A DNA stretch of 64,000 bases from Paracentrotus lividus (Eukaryota > Echinodermata > Echinoidea > Camarodonta > Echinidae): NCBI GenBank assembly GCA_940671915.1, contig CALNVZ010003430.1:15038270-15102269 (forward strand). Reading direction: 5' to 3'. Shown here in pieces: positions 46,784 through 58,200 of the stretch. The stretch's first letter is position 1; the number at the start of each line of letters is the position of its first letter. Made by a program: the position numbers and the translations under genes. Below the pieces are notes generated by a model. It had not been told where the DNA came from and searched no databases. It saw only the letters and a program-made list of their open reading frames with translations.

Positions 46784-46863
46784 TGGGGTACCATCGGGAT
46801 TCGAACCAGAGACCTCCTGGATACTAGTCAGGCGCTCTAACCTACTGAGCTATAGTAAGCCCC
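46784..46863 (-). repeat. tRNA-Thr(AGT)-like unit, inverted first copy
   Basis: On the minus strand: GGGGCTTACTATAGCTCAG with A-box TAGCTCAGTAGG, anticodon loop CTAGTAT (AGT), B-box GGTTCGAATCC and end GGTACCCCA. Head-to-head with the next unit across a junction (46864-46921) that carries the inverted spacer. Acceptor positions 1 and 2 do not pair, so it is likely a pseudo-tRNA or SINE head. Confidence 0.75.
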
Positions 46864-46921
46864 GGTAGGGGTTGTCCCTAATACCCGTTAACTCTTCAAT
46901 GCTCGAGAGACTACCCCTACC

Positions 46922-47000
46922 GGGGCTTACTATAGCTCAGTAGGTTAGAGCGCCTGACTAGTATCCAGGAGGTCTCTGGTTCGAATCCCGATGTACCCCA
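46922..47000 (+). repeat. tRNA-Thr(AGT)-like unit, direct copy 1
   Basis: Same A-box, AGT anticodon loop and B-box as the others; one G is missing in the 3' acceptor side (CGATGTACCCCA). Cloverleaf pairing is flawed in the same places as in its sisters: the first two acceptor pairs, A-C at the anticodon stem base and T-C in the T stem. Confidence 0.75.
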
Positions 47001-47201
47001 TTTTCTTTGCTCATTTTTCATATTATATATTTCTGGTCAGTTTCCCAAATTATTCAAAATTTATATAAAAAAAAGCTGCATCACTTCACCGTGATCCCTC
47101 GCATTTACTCCAAGTTGATTTCTATCCTTCGGGTTTATGCCAGGTTTCTATAGCTCGACCACTCAGCATTGAGAGTTAACGGGTATTAGGGACAACCCTA
47201 C

Positions 47202-47281
47202 GGGGCTTACTATAGCTCAGTAGGTTAGAGCGCCTGACTAGTATCCAGGAGGTCTCTGGTTCGAATCCCGATGGTACCCCA
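47202..47281 (+). repeat. tRNA-Thr(AGT)-like unit, direct copy 2
   Basis: Full-length copy with intact A-box, anticodon loop and B-box and end GATGGTACCCCA. The spacer to the next unit contains AAGCTGCATCACTTCACCG and GAGTTAACGGGTATTAGG. Confidence 0.75.
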
Positions 47282-47486
47282 TTTTCTTTGCTCATTTTTT
47301 CATATTATATATTCTGGTCAGTTTCCAAATTATTCAAAATTTATAATAAAAAAAAGCTGCATCACTTCACCGTGATCCCTCGCATTTACTCCAAGTTGAT
47401 TTCTATCCTTCGGGTTTATGCCAGGTTTCTATAGCTTCTGACCACTCGAGCATTGAAGAGTTAACGGGTATTAGGACAACCCTACC

Positions 47487-47564
47487 GGGCTTACTATAGC
47501 TCAGTAGGTTAGAGCGCCTGACTAGTATCCAGGAGGTCTCTGTTCGAATCCCGATGGTACCCCA
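47487..47564 (+). repeat. tRNA-Thr(AGT)-like unit, direct copy 3
   Basis: One G is missing in the B-box (TCTGTTCGAATCC), so it would be a poorer polymerase III promoter; otherwise like its neighbours. Confidence 0.75.
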
Positions 47565-47771
47565 TTTTCTTGCTCATTTTTTCATATTATATATTTCTGG
47601 TCAGTTTCCCAAATTATTCAAAATTTATAATAAAAAAAAGCTGCATCACTTCACCGTGATCCCTCGCATTTACTCCAAGTTGATTTCTATCCTTCGGGTT
47701 TATGCCAGGTTTCTATAGCTTCTGACCACTCGAGCATTGAAGAGTTAACGGGTATTAGGGACAACCCTACC

Positions 47772-47849
47772 GGGGCTTACTATAGCTCAGTAGTTAGAGC
47801 GCCTGACTAGTATCCGGAGGTCTCTGGTTCGAATCCCGATGGTACCCCA
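47772..47849 (+). repeat. tRNA-Thr(AGT)-like unit, direct copy 4
   Basis: The A-box region reads TAGCTCAGTAGTTAG (one G lost) and the anticodon arm TATCCGGAGG (one A lost). B-box intact. Confidence 0.75.
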
Positions 47850-48054
47850 TTTTCTTTGCTCATTTTTCATATTATATATTTCTGGTCAGTTTCCCAAATT
47901 ATTCAAATTTATAATAAAAAAAGCTGCATCACTTCACCGTGATCCTCGCATTTACTCCAAGTTGATTTCTATCCTCGGGTTATATGCCAGGTTTCTATAG
48001 CTTCTGACCACTCGAGCATTGAAGAGTTAACGGGTATTAGGGACAACCCCTACC

Positions 48055-48134
48055 GGGGCTTACTATAGCTCAGTAGGTTAGAGCGCCTGACTAGTATCCA
48101 GGAGGTCTCTGGTTCGAATCCCGATGGTACCCCA
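48055..48134 (+). repeat. tRNA-Thr(AGT)-like unit, direct copy 5
   Basis: Full-length copy with intact A-box, anticodon loop and B-box, preceded by CCCCTACCGGGGCTTAC. Confidence 0.75.
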
Positions 48135-48339
48135 TTTTCTTTGCTCATTTTTCATATTATATATTTCTGGTCAGTTTCCCAAATTATTCAAAATTAAATA
48201 AAAAAAAGCTGCATCACTTCACCGTGATCCCTCGCATTTACTCCAAGTTGATTTCTATCCTTCGGGTTTATGCCATGGTTCTATAGCTTCTGACCACTCG
48301 AGCATTGAAGAGTTAACGGGTATTAGGGACAACCCTACC

Positions 48340-48418
48340 GGGCTTACTATAGCTCAGTAGGTTAGAGCGCCTGACTAGTATCCAGGAGGTCTCTGGTTCG
48401 AATCCCGATGGTACCCCA
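48340..48418 (+). repeat. tRNA-Thr(AGT)-like unit, direct copy 6 (last)
   Basis: Intact boxes; the array ends just after its TTTTCTTTGCTCATTTTTTC tail, and sequence resembling the left flank (AAAATCTTAAAC) resumes. This shows the array is an insertion between the two AAAATCTTAAAC words at about 46707 and 48440. Confidence 0.75.
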
Positions 48419-49299
48419 TTTTCTTTGCTCATTTTTTCATAAAATCTTAAACTTGCACAATAATGTATAATGACTTATGAATTATGAATTATGACCAATC
48501 ATGTATGACCACCTGTATTGACATTTATGTGCCTGTATAATATATCTAAATTGTCTTTCACTGACAGTTACATGTATATGTACAGTAGGTCATTGATAAT
48601 TCACATTTATAATATTGAAAGCTTAAAATGTATATTTTGGACAAGTATTTTATCAATTGGTACATGTACATGTAGTATTGAGAATATATTGTACAATGTA
48701 TCTATGTAACATGTCTTTGAAATTGAAATCTTAGTTCTTGTACAATGTAAATATTGTAAACTTTTGTTGTGACATTATACTCATGTGTGTTATGCAATAT
48801 CATGTTAAGAAAATTTTGTGAAATTGAATAAAAAAATAAGAGAACCCTTCATTAAAGACATACATGTAGGGGATTCAGCTTTCATGGGGAATGGATCACA
48901 ATTTGCTGCCCCCAGACTTCGTGAAATGCACTGGAAATACCTGTCTTGAAGCTAAATTTCTGGACCACAGAAAAACCATATGTCCCACCCCTGAGAGCTT
49001 CGGGCATGATCGGGGCAGGGAAAGTGAGATTAAATGACTTTGCCAGATGAAGCGATGGATGGAATATTCAAGGCATTACATAAGGTCTGGCAGTGGTCAA
49101 GTGATTGAAAACACCTGTTACTGGGTAAACATCCGTGGTGTTAAATTACCCATGGGAGCTCACGGCCTGTCCTGTAAATGTTATTGATAACAAGTTCTAT
49201 CATCAACAGTTTATACTCTTACAAAAATTTAGAGAACTAACCAAATGTGGCTTAATATGATCCTTGAAGGATGGAGTTTGCATGGTGAAAGTAGATAAA

Positions 49300-49562
49300 G
49301 AAATGAGTTTGGCGGGAACACCATATGTGAAAGTCCTAAAAAGGACTGTTGTTAATTCTTTCGTGAGATTTCGTAGCTCTTAAAAGACCTGTTAGGTTGA
49401 CTGTTATTAATACAGTCTTCATCAGGATAATGATGAAGACTATTAATTACAGTCGAAACGTCGACCAAACAGTTCTTTTGGGAGCTACCAAATCTCACAA
49501 AAGAATTAACAACAGTCCTTTTTAGGACTTTCACACATGGTGTTCCCGCCAAACTTATTTCT
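49300..49562. mobile_element. Inverted repeat resembling Penelope-like element termini with hammerhead-type core
   Basis: Two arms starting (A)AAT(G/A)AGTTTGGCGGGAAC are inverted about a centre near 49429. Near the centre the plus strand has TGATGAAGACT, a loop, AGTCGAAACGTC (49431-49462); the minus strand has CCTGATGAAGACTGT with partner ACAGTC. CTGATGA, stem II and GAAAC are the conserved hammerhead core and are known in Penelope-like element terminal repeats. Neither arm alone keeps all core bases. Confidence 0.5.
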
Positions 49563-50440
49563 TTAACAAATGTGGCTTTATTTAAATAGGTTATTTATTA
49601 ATTTGTATTTTACTAGACCTTTGTCAGAACTTTCATACATGTGTTTGGAGAGGATATGGCGGCCTTATGGGGGGGGGGGGTGAGGAGTAAGCTTGAAGAT
49701 GCTTACAGGCGGTTTGAGGGCTAGATATAGAAAGTTGATTACTGCGACTGTGAAAAGAAAATTATGTTTCTAAGTGGCTCCTGACATTGTTATGCCCTAG
49801 ATGTTCAGCATTTAAAATGGGTACATGTGTGCCCTTTCTTTATAAATTAAGTAAACATTAGTGGCCTCAGTACATGTACATCATGGACCAAATTGTGAAG
49901 TACATGTAGTCTCTATCTGCAGGGAAAAGGTGCTATACTTAAAAATTTAATCTGTAAATTTGATGGAATCATCATTCCCTTTATACACAAGTCAAGGAGT
50001 TGAGAAGTAAAATGTACATGTACATGATTATGATGTTGTCTAAAACATTATCCACCATGCAATAAATGTTATGTAATTAATGTTTAACTTCGTAATTATT
50101 TTTGGCCAGTACTTTTCGCAACATACCAGTAGAAATTTAATGCGAAATATGATACCTGTATATATCTAATTATTGGAAATGAATGTATGTATTACCTGTA
50201 ATTTATACAGATATAATATAAATGATCATGTCTAGAATTTATAATGGTATTTAAAGTGACTCAAAGTAAAAAAAGCTGCTGGTTTTGAAGAGTGGAATAA
50301 ATGAGGGTATTCTAAGACTACACGAGATGAATCTGTTTTGATTTATTTTATGATTCTAGTGTAACAAGTTGGTTGATTGTTGTTTGGTCTACAATGTACA
50401 CGTAAATTAACATTGCATGGCAATATTTTTTTGCATGTGT

Positions 50441-50497
<57 letters not shown>
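50441..50497. repeat. Poly(T) run of about 55 bases
   Basis: An uninterrupted T run on the plus strand, long enough to be a poly(A) tail inserted in reverse or a sequencing-length artefact. A lysine-repeat minus frame across it is meaningless. Confidence 0.95.
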
Positions 50498-50587
50498 TTA
50501 AAGCTCGACTTGACTTCTCGCAGCAAAAATGTATTCTCATATAAAGAAATACATCAGATCTGTTAATTACTTTGCTTGAAATATTAA

Positions 50588-50795
50588 AGGAAACCAATAC
50601 CTAACGAAATAATCACTTTTATACAAAAGAGTACAATGAGAGGAGCAATTTAAAAACAAAGTTTTATCAAAATCGGTCATGAAATGAAAAAGTTATGGAA
50701 GTTTGAAACATCTCGATGTACTTTCTATGGTCTCCTTAAACTGGCAATATAGTTTCAAAATGGCAGATTTTAGGAAATTTACCCGTTTTAATTTT
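50588..50795. mobile_element. Palindromic foldback element, copy C (left half only)
   Basis: TTAA at 50584-50587 is followed by AGGAAACCAATACCTAACG, ATCAAAATCGGTCATGAAA and TTTCAAAATGGCAGATTTTA, matching one arm of the element at 7074-7653. The opposite arm is absent. Confidence 0.75.
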
Positions 50796-52035
50796 ATCAT
50801 TTTTTTTCTGCATACCAATGAAAGAAGATCGGTTTAATACTACTTTTTGTCGTAGTTGGCACTATCCAGTATGACAATCTAAGAACAAGGGATACCTCGT
50901 ATAAAGTATATTTCTAAATGAAAATAAACTCTTTAGCACATCAAAAGTAATATAAGATTAGATTGAATAACACAAACAAAAGATTTCTGCACTTAAATTT
51001 CAGTTTCTTCATGTTTTAATCTGATTAACAGCATACATTAAGCTGCACATATAAATAAATAGATAGAAATATATAGGCGTAATATTATTGGCAATAAATC
51101 ATTTTCAAGGTGAACATTGACAAATTGCAATGCCTGAATACTTTGTCAAACACGTACTACATATCCATAGATTGAGGTAATCAAGTTGAATTGAAACATG
51201 AGAATCTGTGGTCCAAATTGAAATATTATGACTATTTTTAATCGTATTTTATCCAGTAATGTTACAAAAAGTAAAATAAACACATCATAGATTTTTAATT
51301 ACCTACACCTGAAAGATATGTTCAAGCTCATGCATGATTTCCAATGAAATTGTATGTCGTGAGTCTGAAAGGACCTAAAAATTGGAAGTGGTATTTGTCA
51401 AGTAGTGGTCCGCCCAGAGGTACATATATTAATAGTCACAGATACTTGCGTTGAATGTTCCAGGTTTATTGCATAGGCTAATTCAACTTAAATCATATCA
51501 TTTTCATGGACCCGAAAGATGGAAGAATGACTGGGTAAAGTTGGTAGTTTGGCCAAGTTTACAGAATTGCTGGCAACGTGTACATCCAGACTGATATCTA
51601 TATATTGCAGTTGATTGCAATTACATCAACCAAGTTTCAATAAAAATCTTCCATTCAACTTGTGTACAGCTTGGCTCAATCAATTACAGACAGCTGTGAG
51701 TTTGATGTATGTCAGTCATACTTATTTGTACTCTTCTCTGAAAGAGAGATAAGGCCCTTTATAGTAATTCACAAAAATGGTGAATTTCCCCAACTAGTCC
51801 AAAATCGTGAAAATATCCATAATCGAAAAAATTGGCTCGGAATAGAACACCTTTGCTGTAATGGCATCAATGCTAGACCCAAGTAGATAATACTGGAATG
51901 AAGATGAGTCGATAAAATATATGCTAACTTCTGGTCAGGGTGGCTGCAACCGCAAACTGCACTGTCCTTCCCAACAGCAAAAAACCAGGACATTCTAAGC
52001 ACTTTGGCACATATTCTGAACCAGAGACTGAGACA

Positions 52036-52142
52036 GAGTTTGTATGGAGTTGAAGTTTGTGCGGTGCTATTGTGTGATCCATCAGACAAAAAAAAAGTTG
52101 GCACAATAGCACCGCGAAGACTGTAACTCCATACAAATTTGG
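52036..52142. repeat. Inverted repeat, possible MITE remnant
   Basis: TTTGTATGGAGTTGAAGTTT with GCGGTGCTATTGTG at the left pairs with CACAATAGCACCGC and AACTCCATACAAA at the right. Loop about 33 bases including a poly(A) stretch. It ends 45 bases from the FBF1 stop codon, so it would lie in the FBF1 3' UTR and could fold there. Confidence 0.8.
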
Positions 52143-52186
52143 TCTTCGGTTTACAATGTAATATGGGCCATAGAGTTGGACCAATC

Positions 52187-52264
52187 CTACATGATTGCTG
52201 GTACTCTATAGGAATTGTTTAAGGACTCTAGGAACGATGTCTCTTCATCTAAGAATTCCTTGTC
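52187..52264 (-). CDS. FBF1: FBF1 last exon and stop
   Basis: Encodes DKEFLDEETSFLESLNNSYR and VPAIM, then TAG (plus-strand 52187-52189). Matches human DRDFLENEQFFLETLKKGSYN. Acceptor ATCTTTTTACAG, phase 0. Confidence 0.94.
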   Translation of the reverse strand, partial: DKEFLDEETSFLESLNNSYRVPAIM

Positions 52265-55200
52265 CTGTAAAAAGATAAAAGACAAATAAATGATTGAACA
52301 ATTAAAACAATGAAGCATTGATTACACAGCCTACTCCTCCTATAACGAGCATAGTACCAATTTCAAACATATGCACATACATGTATGTCTAAGTGTCAGA
52401 TATATTCAGGTTAGCAAGATTTTGTTCGTCACAACAAGGTTTTTAGTTTAGTTCTGAGGACCTTACCATAATGAGAGTGGACTGTATTTGACTTAAATCT
52501 GATACAACACATAATTCATGAAATACTCAAATGATGCTTCAGTGAATACAGAAATACATTTCACTTTATAAGGTGGTAAACACTTAAACAATTTACTGTG
52601 TGCGCTGTTATTTTTGCGCAATTAAGTTTTTCGTGCTGAGCGGCCTCGAAGAATGATCACAGGTTCTTGAATTCGCGCTGTATTTTAGTAAGCATGCAAT
52701 TGAATGCACCCAATACATGCATAAAAAAGCATGCTCATATATTCGCGCGTTTTTAAATTCGCGCCTGTCTATCTTCGCGTACCGCAAATATTTCCATGAT
52801 TACATTATTTGATACACATACATGTACTTCTCAAATAACTTTATAAATTTCCCCTCCTGTCATGTTCATACTATCTATAGCAATCGGAAAAAAATATACT
52901 GCTCTTTCGATTTTCAATTTCTAAAGATAAAATGCACTAGAGTAAAAGTCTATGGTTTGCAATGAAAATATAACAGTAAACACTCAATATAACAATTTTC
53001 GATATGATACACTACCTGATTAGCCAGTTTTTTAGTAAAAAAAGAAAGATATACAATATGTGATTAATCGTATCAAAATGAGGAAATCGGCAAACTGATC
53101 AATTTTTAAGTACTTTGCCTCTATCGTTTTCACCCATTTTTTTTACAGAGCACACATGAAAGATTGAATATTCAGAAAATAAAAATTTCAGAAAATTTGA
53201 TTTACGTCGCTCAAAGTGATCGTTGTTCAGCGACTTCTGTCTCATTTTGATTTGATAAGGACTCTATATAAAGAGTTTCCACTGTACAATGGATCCTGCT
53301 TACCCTTTCTGCAGCAAGCTTCCATACATTGACAGTCCTGTCATGTTCAGCCTGAGCAAGACGGTTGTCTACAGTGGTTGAAGGCATTGGTTCACCTCCC
53401 TGGAAGTACGTAGAGGTCATGACCCCTGGACCCGATGACATCATCATGGGGAAGGAATCTGACGGAGGCACCTGCTGCTCTTGCCAGGGTGCTGTTATGA
53501 AGAAGGAAGAGAAGTTACTGGTTATGGAGATACATGTAATAATGTAATAATGGTGGCGATGATGCTGATTATCATGGTGATGGTGATGGTGGTCGTGATG
53601 AAGGTGCTGTTGATGATGATGATGATGATGATGATGAAGAAAATGGCGATGGTGATGATAATTATGATGATAGTTTAATACTGAATCCATTTACATATAC
53701 AAGTCGTTACACACAGTTTCAAAACTGATTATGGATTATTACATGATGGTGGTGGTTGTGATGATGATGATGATGATGATGTTGGTGATGCTGATGCTGC
53801 TGATTATGATGATGATTATGATGATGACAGTGATGTTGATGGTTACAATGATGAGAGATGATCATGATGATGATGATATGATAGTGGTTTGTGGTGGCAG
53901 TGAAACTCTAAGTTAACCTTTATGACAATTTTAGATATTTTTAGAGTTCAAGAGTTCCTTCATTCAGACCTTGTCAATGCCACATCATACATTCCCACAT
54001 TTTACAGTTGCGTTTACTGAATCCAGTTACATCTACATTTAATGATATACACAGTTTTAAAACTTATCATAGAATTTTTTTCAAGCGTACCATGTATGTT
54101 TTGCAGCGATAGAGAAGAGCCACACTGTTTACATAGCAAGGACCCAATTGATTTCTCCAATGCCCTTTGATTCTCGGCTATCTGAAGTCTATCCTCTGCT
54201 ATCTTTCTCTCTGTTGCTCTCAATTCTTCAAGTTGGTGGTCAAGAGCCTAAAATAAACATAATAAAAATGGTTAAAGGATGATCTTTATTTCTGATAGCA
54301 AAAGGAATTATGACTGTTAGATTTTCACTATCTATTTTCACCCCAATGCAGTCATTTAGTGACATACAGCGTAATGTGGAAATGAATAGCATGTGATCAT
54401 ACTTTTGGTTGGAAAATACATAGTTACATGTATGTCCAACAATGGTCATACTATGTGCCTCCACTAAATGTCACCTCTCCATCATTGAATCCCCCACAAA
54501 CTTCCGAAAAGTTTATAAGACAATGCATACCTGTTTCCTGGCTGTGTGCTGTCCTTTTTATCATGCGTGCCTTCACGAGAGGCAGAGCTACAACATGTAT
54601 TTCACACTCACCAATTCCCCAACTAGCTACCCCCCTAAAACTTAAGAAGACAATTTTTACCCTTTTCCTGGCTGTATGAAGTCCTTTTACCATTCCTAAA
54701 GGCCACATCTTCCTCACTAAATCTTTCATCATCCCCTAAAAATTAAGAAGGCAATGTTAACCTCTTTCCTGGCTGAGTGTTGTCCTTCTATCCTTCTTAC
54801 CTTCACTAGAGAAGCATCATAAAATCTCCTACTGTTCTCCTGAAAATTTAGAAGACAATGTTTACCTGTTTCCTAGCTGCATGCTGTCCCTCTATCCTTC
54901 GTGCCTTCACAAGAGCCGCTTCTCCCTCCTCCCTGACCCTCACTGCATCACCAACCATCCCCTGTAGCTCCTTGGACCGTGCCTGGAGGGAGTCTCCCAG
55001 TCGCTGGAGCCTGGATTTTTCCAGCTGGAGCTCATCTTGCTCTTTCTCCAGCTCTAGTCTGCGTTGCTCCAGGCTACTCTGCTCCTTGTGCAGGGACTCT
55101 CGGCCAAAGGTCAGCTGGTGGCGCTCGGTAGCGAGGCTCTCAAGGGTCCCTTCTCTCGTAGCTTGCTCCTGGCAGTGGTAATTGGGAAGAGTTGTATGAA

Positions 55201-58200
55201 AGCTTACATAGTTTTAACATAGAAATACAAAATACAAGTATGAAAACTATGTGCACTAATTTTCACAGTTGAAATATATTACAGTAGAAACTTGATAAAA
55301 AAAGAGGATCTACAGTGAAATATACATGTAACAAGATTTTGGATATAAGAAGGCAATTTTCCTGGTCCTAGCTCTTTGTATTCTTTGGGTGTTTTTTAAC
55401 ACTGATATATAAGATTCTTGATATAAACAAGGTAATCTCCATGGGCCCAAGGGCCTGGTTAATATAAGTTCCACTGTACTTGTCAGTTTTAGAGTAATTA
55501 CAGAGAGATACAAAGAGAGAGAGAGAAAGAGAGATGTCTACACAAACTTCATCTGCGATGAATACTATTTTGTTCAGAGACAATTACAATACAGTTATTT
55601 TACACAATGTTTAGCATTTATTTTCGAATGAACTCAATGGCTGGGTAAAATTATATTTTTTTGAGAGTTTGAAGGACTTACAGAAGCCAACTACATGTAC
55701 TACATGATGATCAATTGGAAATTACTTTTCACCCCAAAGAAATAATTCAATCAATAAACTTAGAAAATAGCTGTAGAAGTCTAGATTTACCAGATCAGAC
55801 CCACTGACAGTATCTTGATGCATCACAGGTTTGGATATGCTGACAAAACCTATTAATTTTTATCATAATCAAGAAAAAATGCTAAATTCATTTGCAGTAC
55901 CTGAGAAGCTTTGCTCATTTCTTCTTTCATCTTAGCTTCCCACTCTCTCCTGGATGCAGCAAACTGAGCACGCTCAGTAGCTAGAGCTTTCCGTTCCTCC
56001 ATGCACTGTCCCATGATGCTTTTCTGTTCAGCCAATACAGCGTTCTATTGAAACAAACACATAAAAAAAATTATACAGCAAAACATTTTTGATAACTATA
56101 TTGTACAAACAGGGCCTATATGTTAACAAGCCTAGCTTATTGTTATAGGTCCATCCAACTGTAAATTATACTTTGTGCTAGATGTGAGTTTTAATTTGTA
56201 CACATCCTCTTTTGTTTATATCACCCATTTTCGATATTATGCACTTCGAGATTTTATTGTACATCGTATGTTCGCTTGTATGTTGGAAAATAAATAAACT
56301 GAAACTGAAACTGAATTTAAATCAACATGAATCCCAGCAAATAAAAATCGGTGCATGTATATAAGTTTACAAAGCGCACGTACATTTGTATGTACAATAT
56401 AATTTATAAATATGTTGATCATAACTTCAAAAACTGTTCTTACAAGTATTGCTACAGGTTCAAGTATTGGTTATGTATCACTCTCCTCATCACAGTGTTT
56501 CTAATTATAACAATGATACTTTTTATAATATCCATGCTACTATAAAAATCACTAAAATCCACCACTGCAACCACAATACCACAACCACACTATGCATGTA
56601 CCTTAACTTGTTGTAGAGATGATGCTGACATCATCATCCTCTCCCATATGTCTATCTCTACCACTACAACTACATGTACTACCACTATGACAACAACACT
56701 GTACCTTTGCTTGTTGTAGAGATGTTTGCTCTGAGGCAAGCTAGTCTGAAATCACCTTCCTCTCCTACATGTACCTCTACATCTACCATGACTTCCAATA
56801 CTAAGACCACTACTAATACTTCTACCACTACCACTACCACTCCCGCTATCACACCATACCTTGGCTTGTTGTAGTGATGATTGTTCTGAAGCTAGTTGGT
56901 CTGACATCACTTTTCTCTCTTCCTCCATCATCTTCTGAAGACTGGTCAACTTGTTCTGCTCCTGACGTAAACGCCATCTATCCTGTAATAGGTGAAATTT
57001 ATTTTCGTTATCGAACGCATACTTGGTATGCTTCTTTGATCATCCATGTTACGTAATATTTTGCTACCGTCACTCTCATGTTTCGAGAAGCGAACCCATA
57101 GAATCACTCTTGGACAAGCAGTCAAAGCTCACGATTGGCCCTCCAAATCGTCTCTCGCCACGTGGAATCATGAATGAAGAAATTCCTGCCTCCAACAAAG
57201 AAATACTATCCGCTATTCACAACCTACAACGGCGGGTCGATTCTGCTTGCAAGGCCAAGCCTCCTTCAAAGTCTCAAAAATTCAAATCCGAAGGAACCCG
57301 GCAACAGTATCAACATTCTTACGTAGAAGACAGGGACCACGTGGCGACCGTGCAAGACTTGAGAGCAGCACTATCAGAGTCAAAGGACAGGCAAAAGCAC
57401 ATTAGGATTGCTGACAGGTCTTCACAGGGCTGGGCAACAGTGAAAGAATACGTCACGGACGACCTCGCCGACGACTCAGATGATGAGAAAAGACTACGGA
57501 AGCTAATATGTGTTATTTCCGTCCTTTCAATGAATTCAGTCGTTTTTTTTTAAACAAGAATTTAATAGCCAACAAGCATTACGCCATTATTAGACAGTCG
57601 AGAACATTATTGCAGATCACATTTAACCTTCATAACCGTTTCCTTTCTAACAGAACGTAAGTGGAGGAAGAAAATTACATTTCAATAAATGGTTTAAATA
57701 TACGCCGTCGTGTGTTTCTGAAATGTTCAGGCATCCGTGAGCAACTTCGGAAACTCAAAAGCTTATTGCCGTACATTGCACAACAACAAGCCAAGGTTGC
57801 CAGTACTCAAGCAGCACGAGGCCACATACTGGGATATTTGATTTGGGATTCTAGTCACGATACTGTTGCTTATAACCACCGTCTTTACAAGCTCTTGTAA
57901 TCTCTTCAATACAATAAAAGGCCATGCAGTGTATTATCTCATCTAGGTATATATTCTATTCCTTGATATGTGCTTCTAGTCGTGATAGTGAAGGTTGTAA
58001 GGACTCTCTTCTCAAGGCTCTTGGTTTCTATAACCTCTTTAAAACACATGTACATGTACATGTGTGTGAAATGGTTTTATCACATATAAAAGAAGGCTGT
58101 ATTACCTCATCTACATGTAACTGCATAAATTATTCTGTTCCTTTATTATGTGCTTCAAGTCGCAATACTGAGGCTTGTAACCACTCTCTTTTCAATGCTC

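Larger units (their letters stand above)
46488..48845 (+). other. Probable SPHK 3' UTR containing the tRNA-like array
   Basis: The first clear poly(A) hexamer after the SPHK stop is AATAAA at 48827-48832, followed by an A run. If it is used, the tRNA-like array at 46784-48418 lies inside the 3' UTR. The stretch 46550-46700 is a relative of the repeat near 14000. Confidence 0.35.
48846..52186. other. Region between the convergent SPHK and FBF1 genes
   Basis: Contains the Penelope-like inverted repeat (49300-49562), a G run near 49670, poly(T) (50443-50496), half of a palindromic element (50588-50795) and a hairpin (52036-52142). TTTATT at 51465-51470 is a candidate minus-strand poly(A) signal for FBF1. 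No other gene seen. Confidence 0.5.

Noticed and set aside
46922-48418. A cluster of functional tRNA-Thr(AGT) genes
   Set aside because: The promoter boxes and anticodon are right, but all copies share unpaired acceptor positions and stem mismatches, and several have single-base losses in conserved boxes. They are annotated as tRNA-like repeat units.
53211-53690. Minus-strand frame with a long histidine run
   Set aside because: Only its part at 53304-53491 is real (an FBF1 exon). The histidines come from an ATG/GAT microsatellite in the intron.
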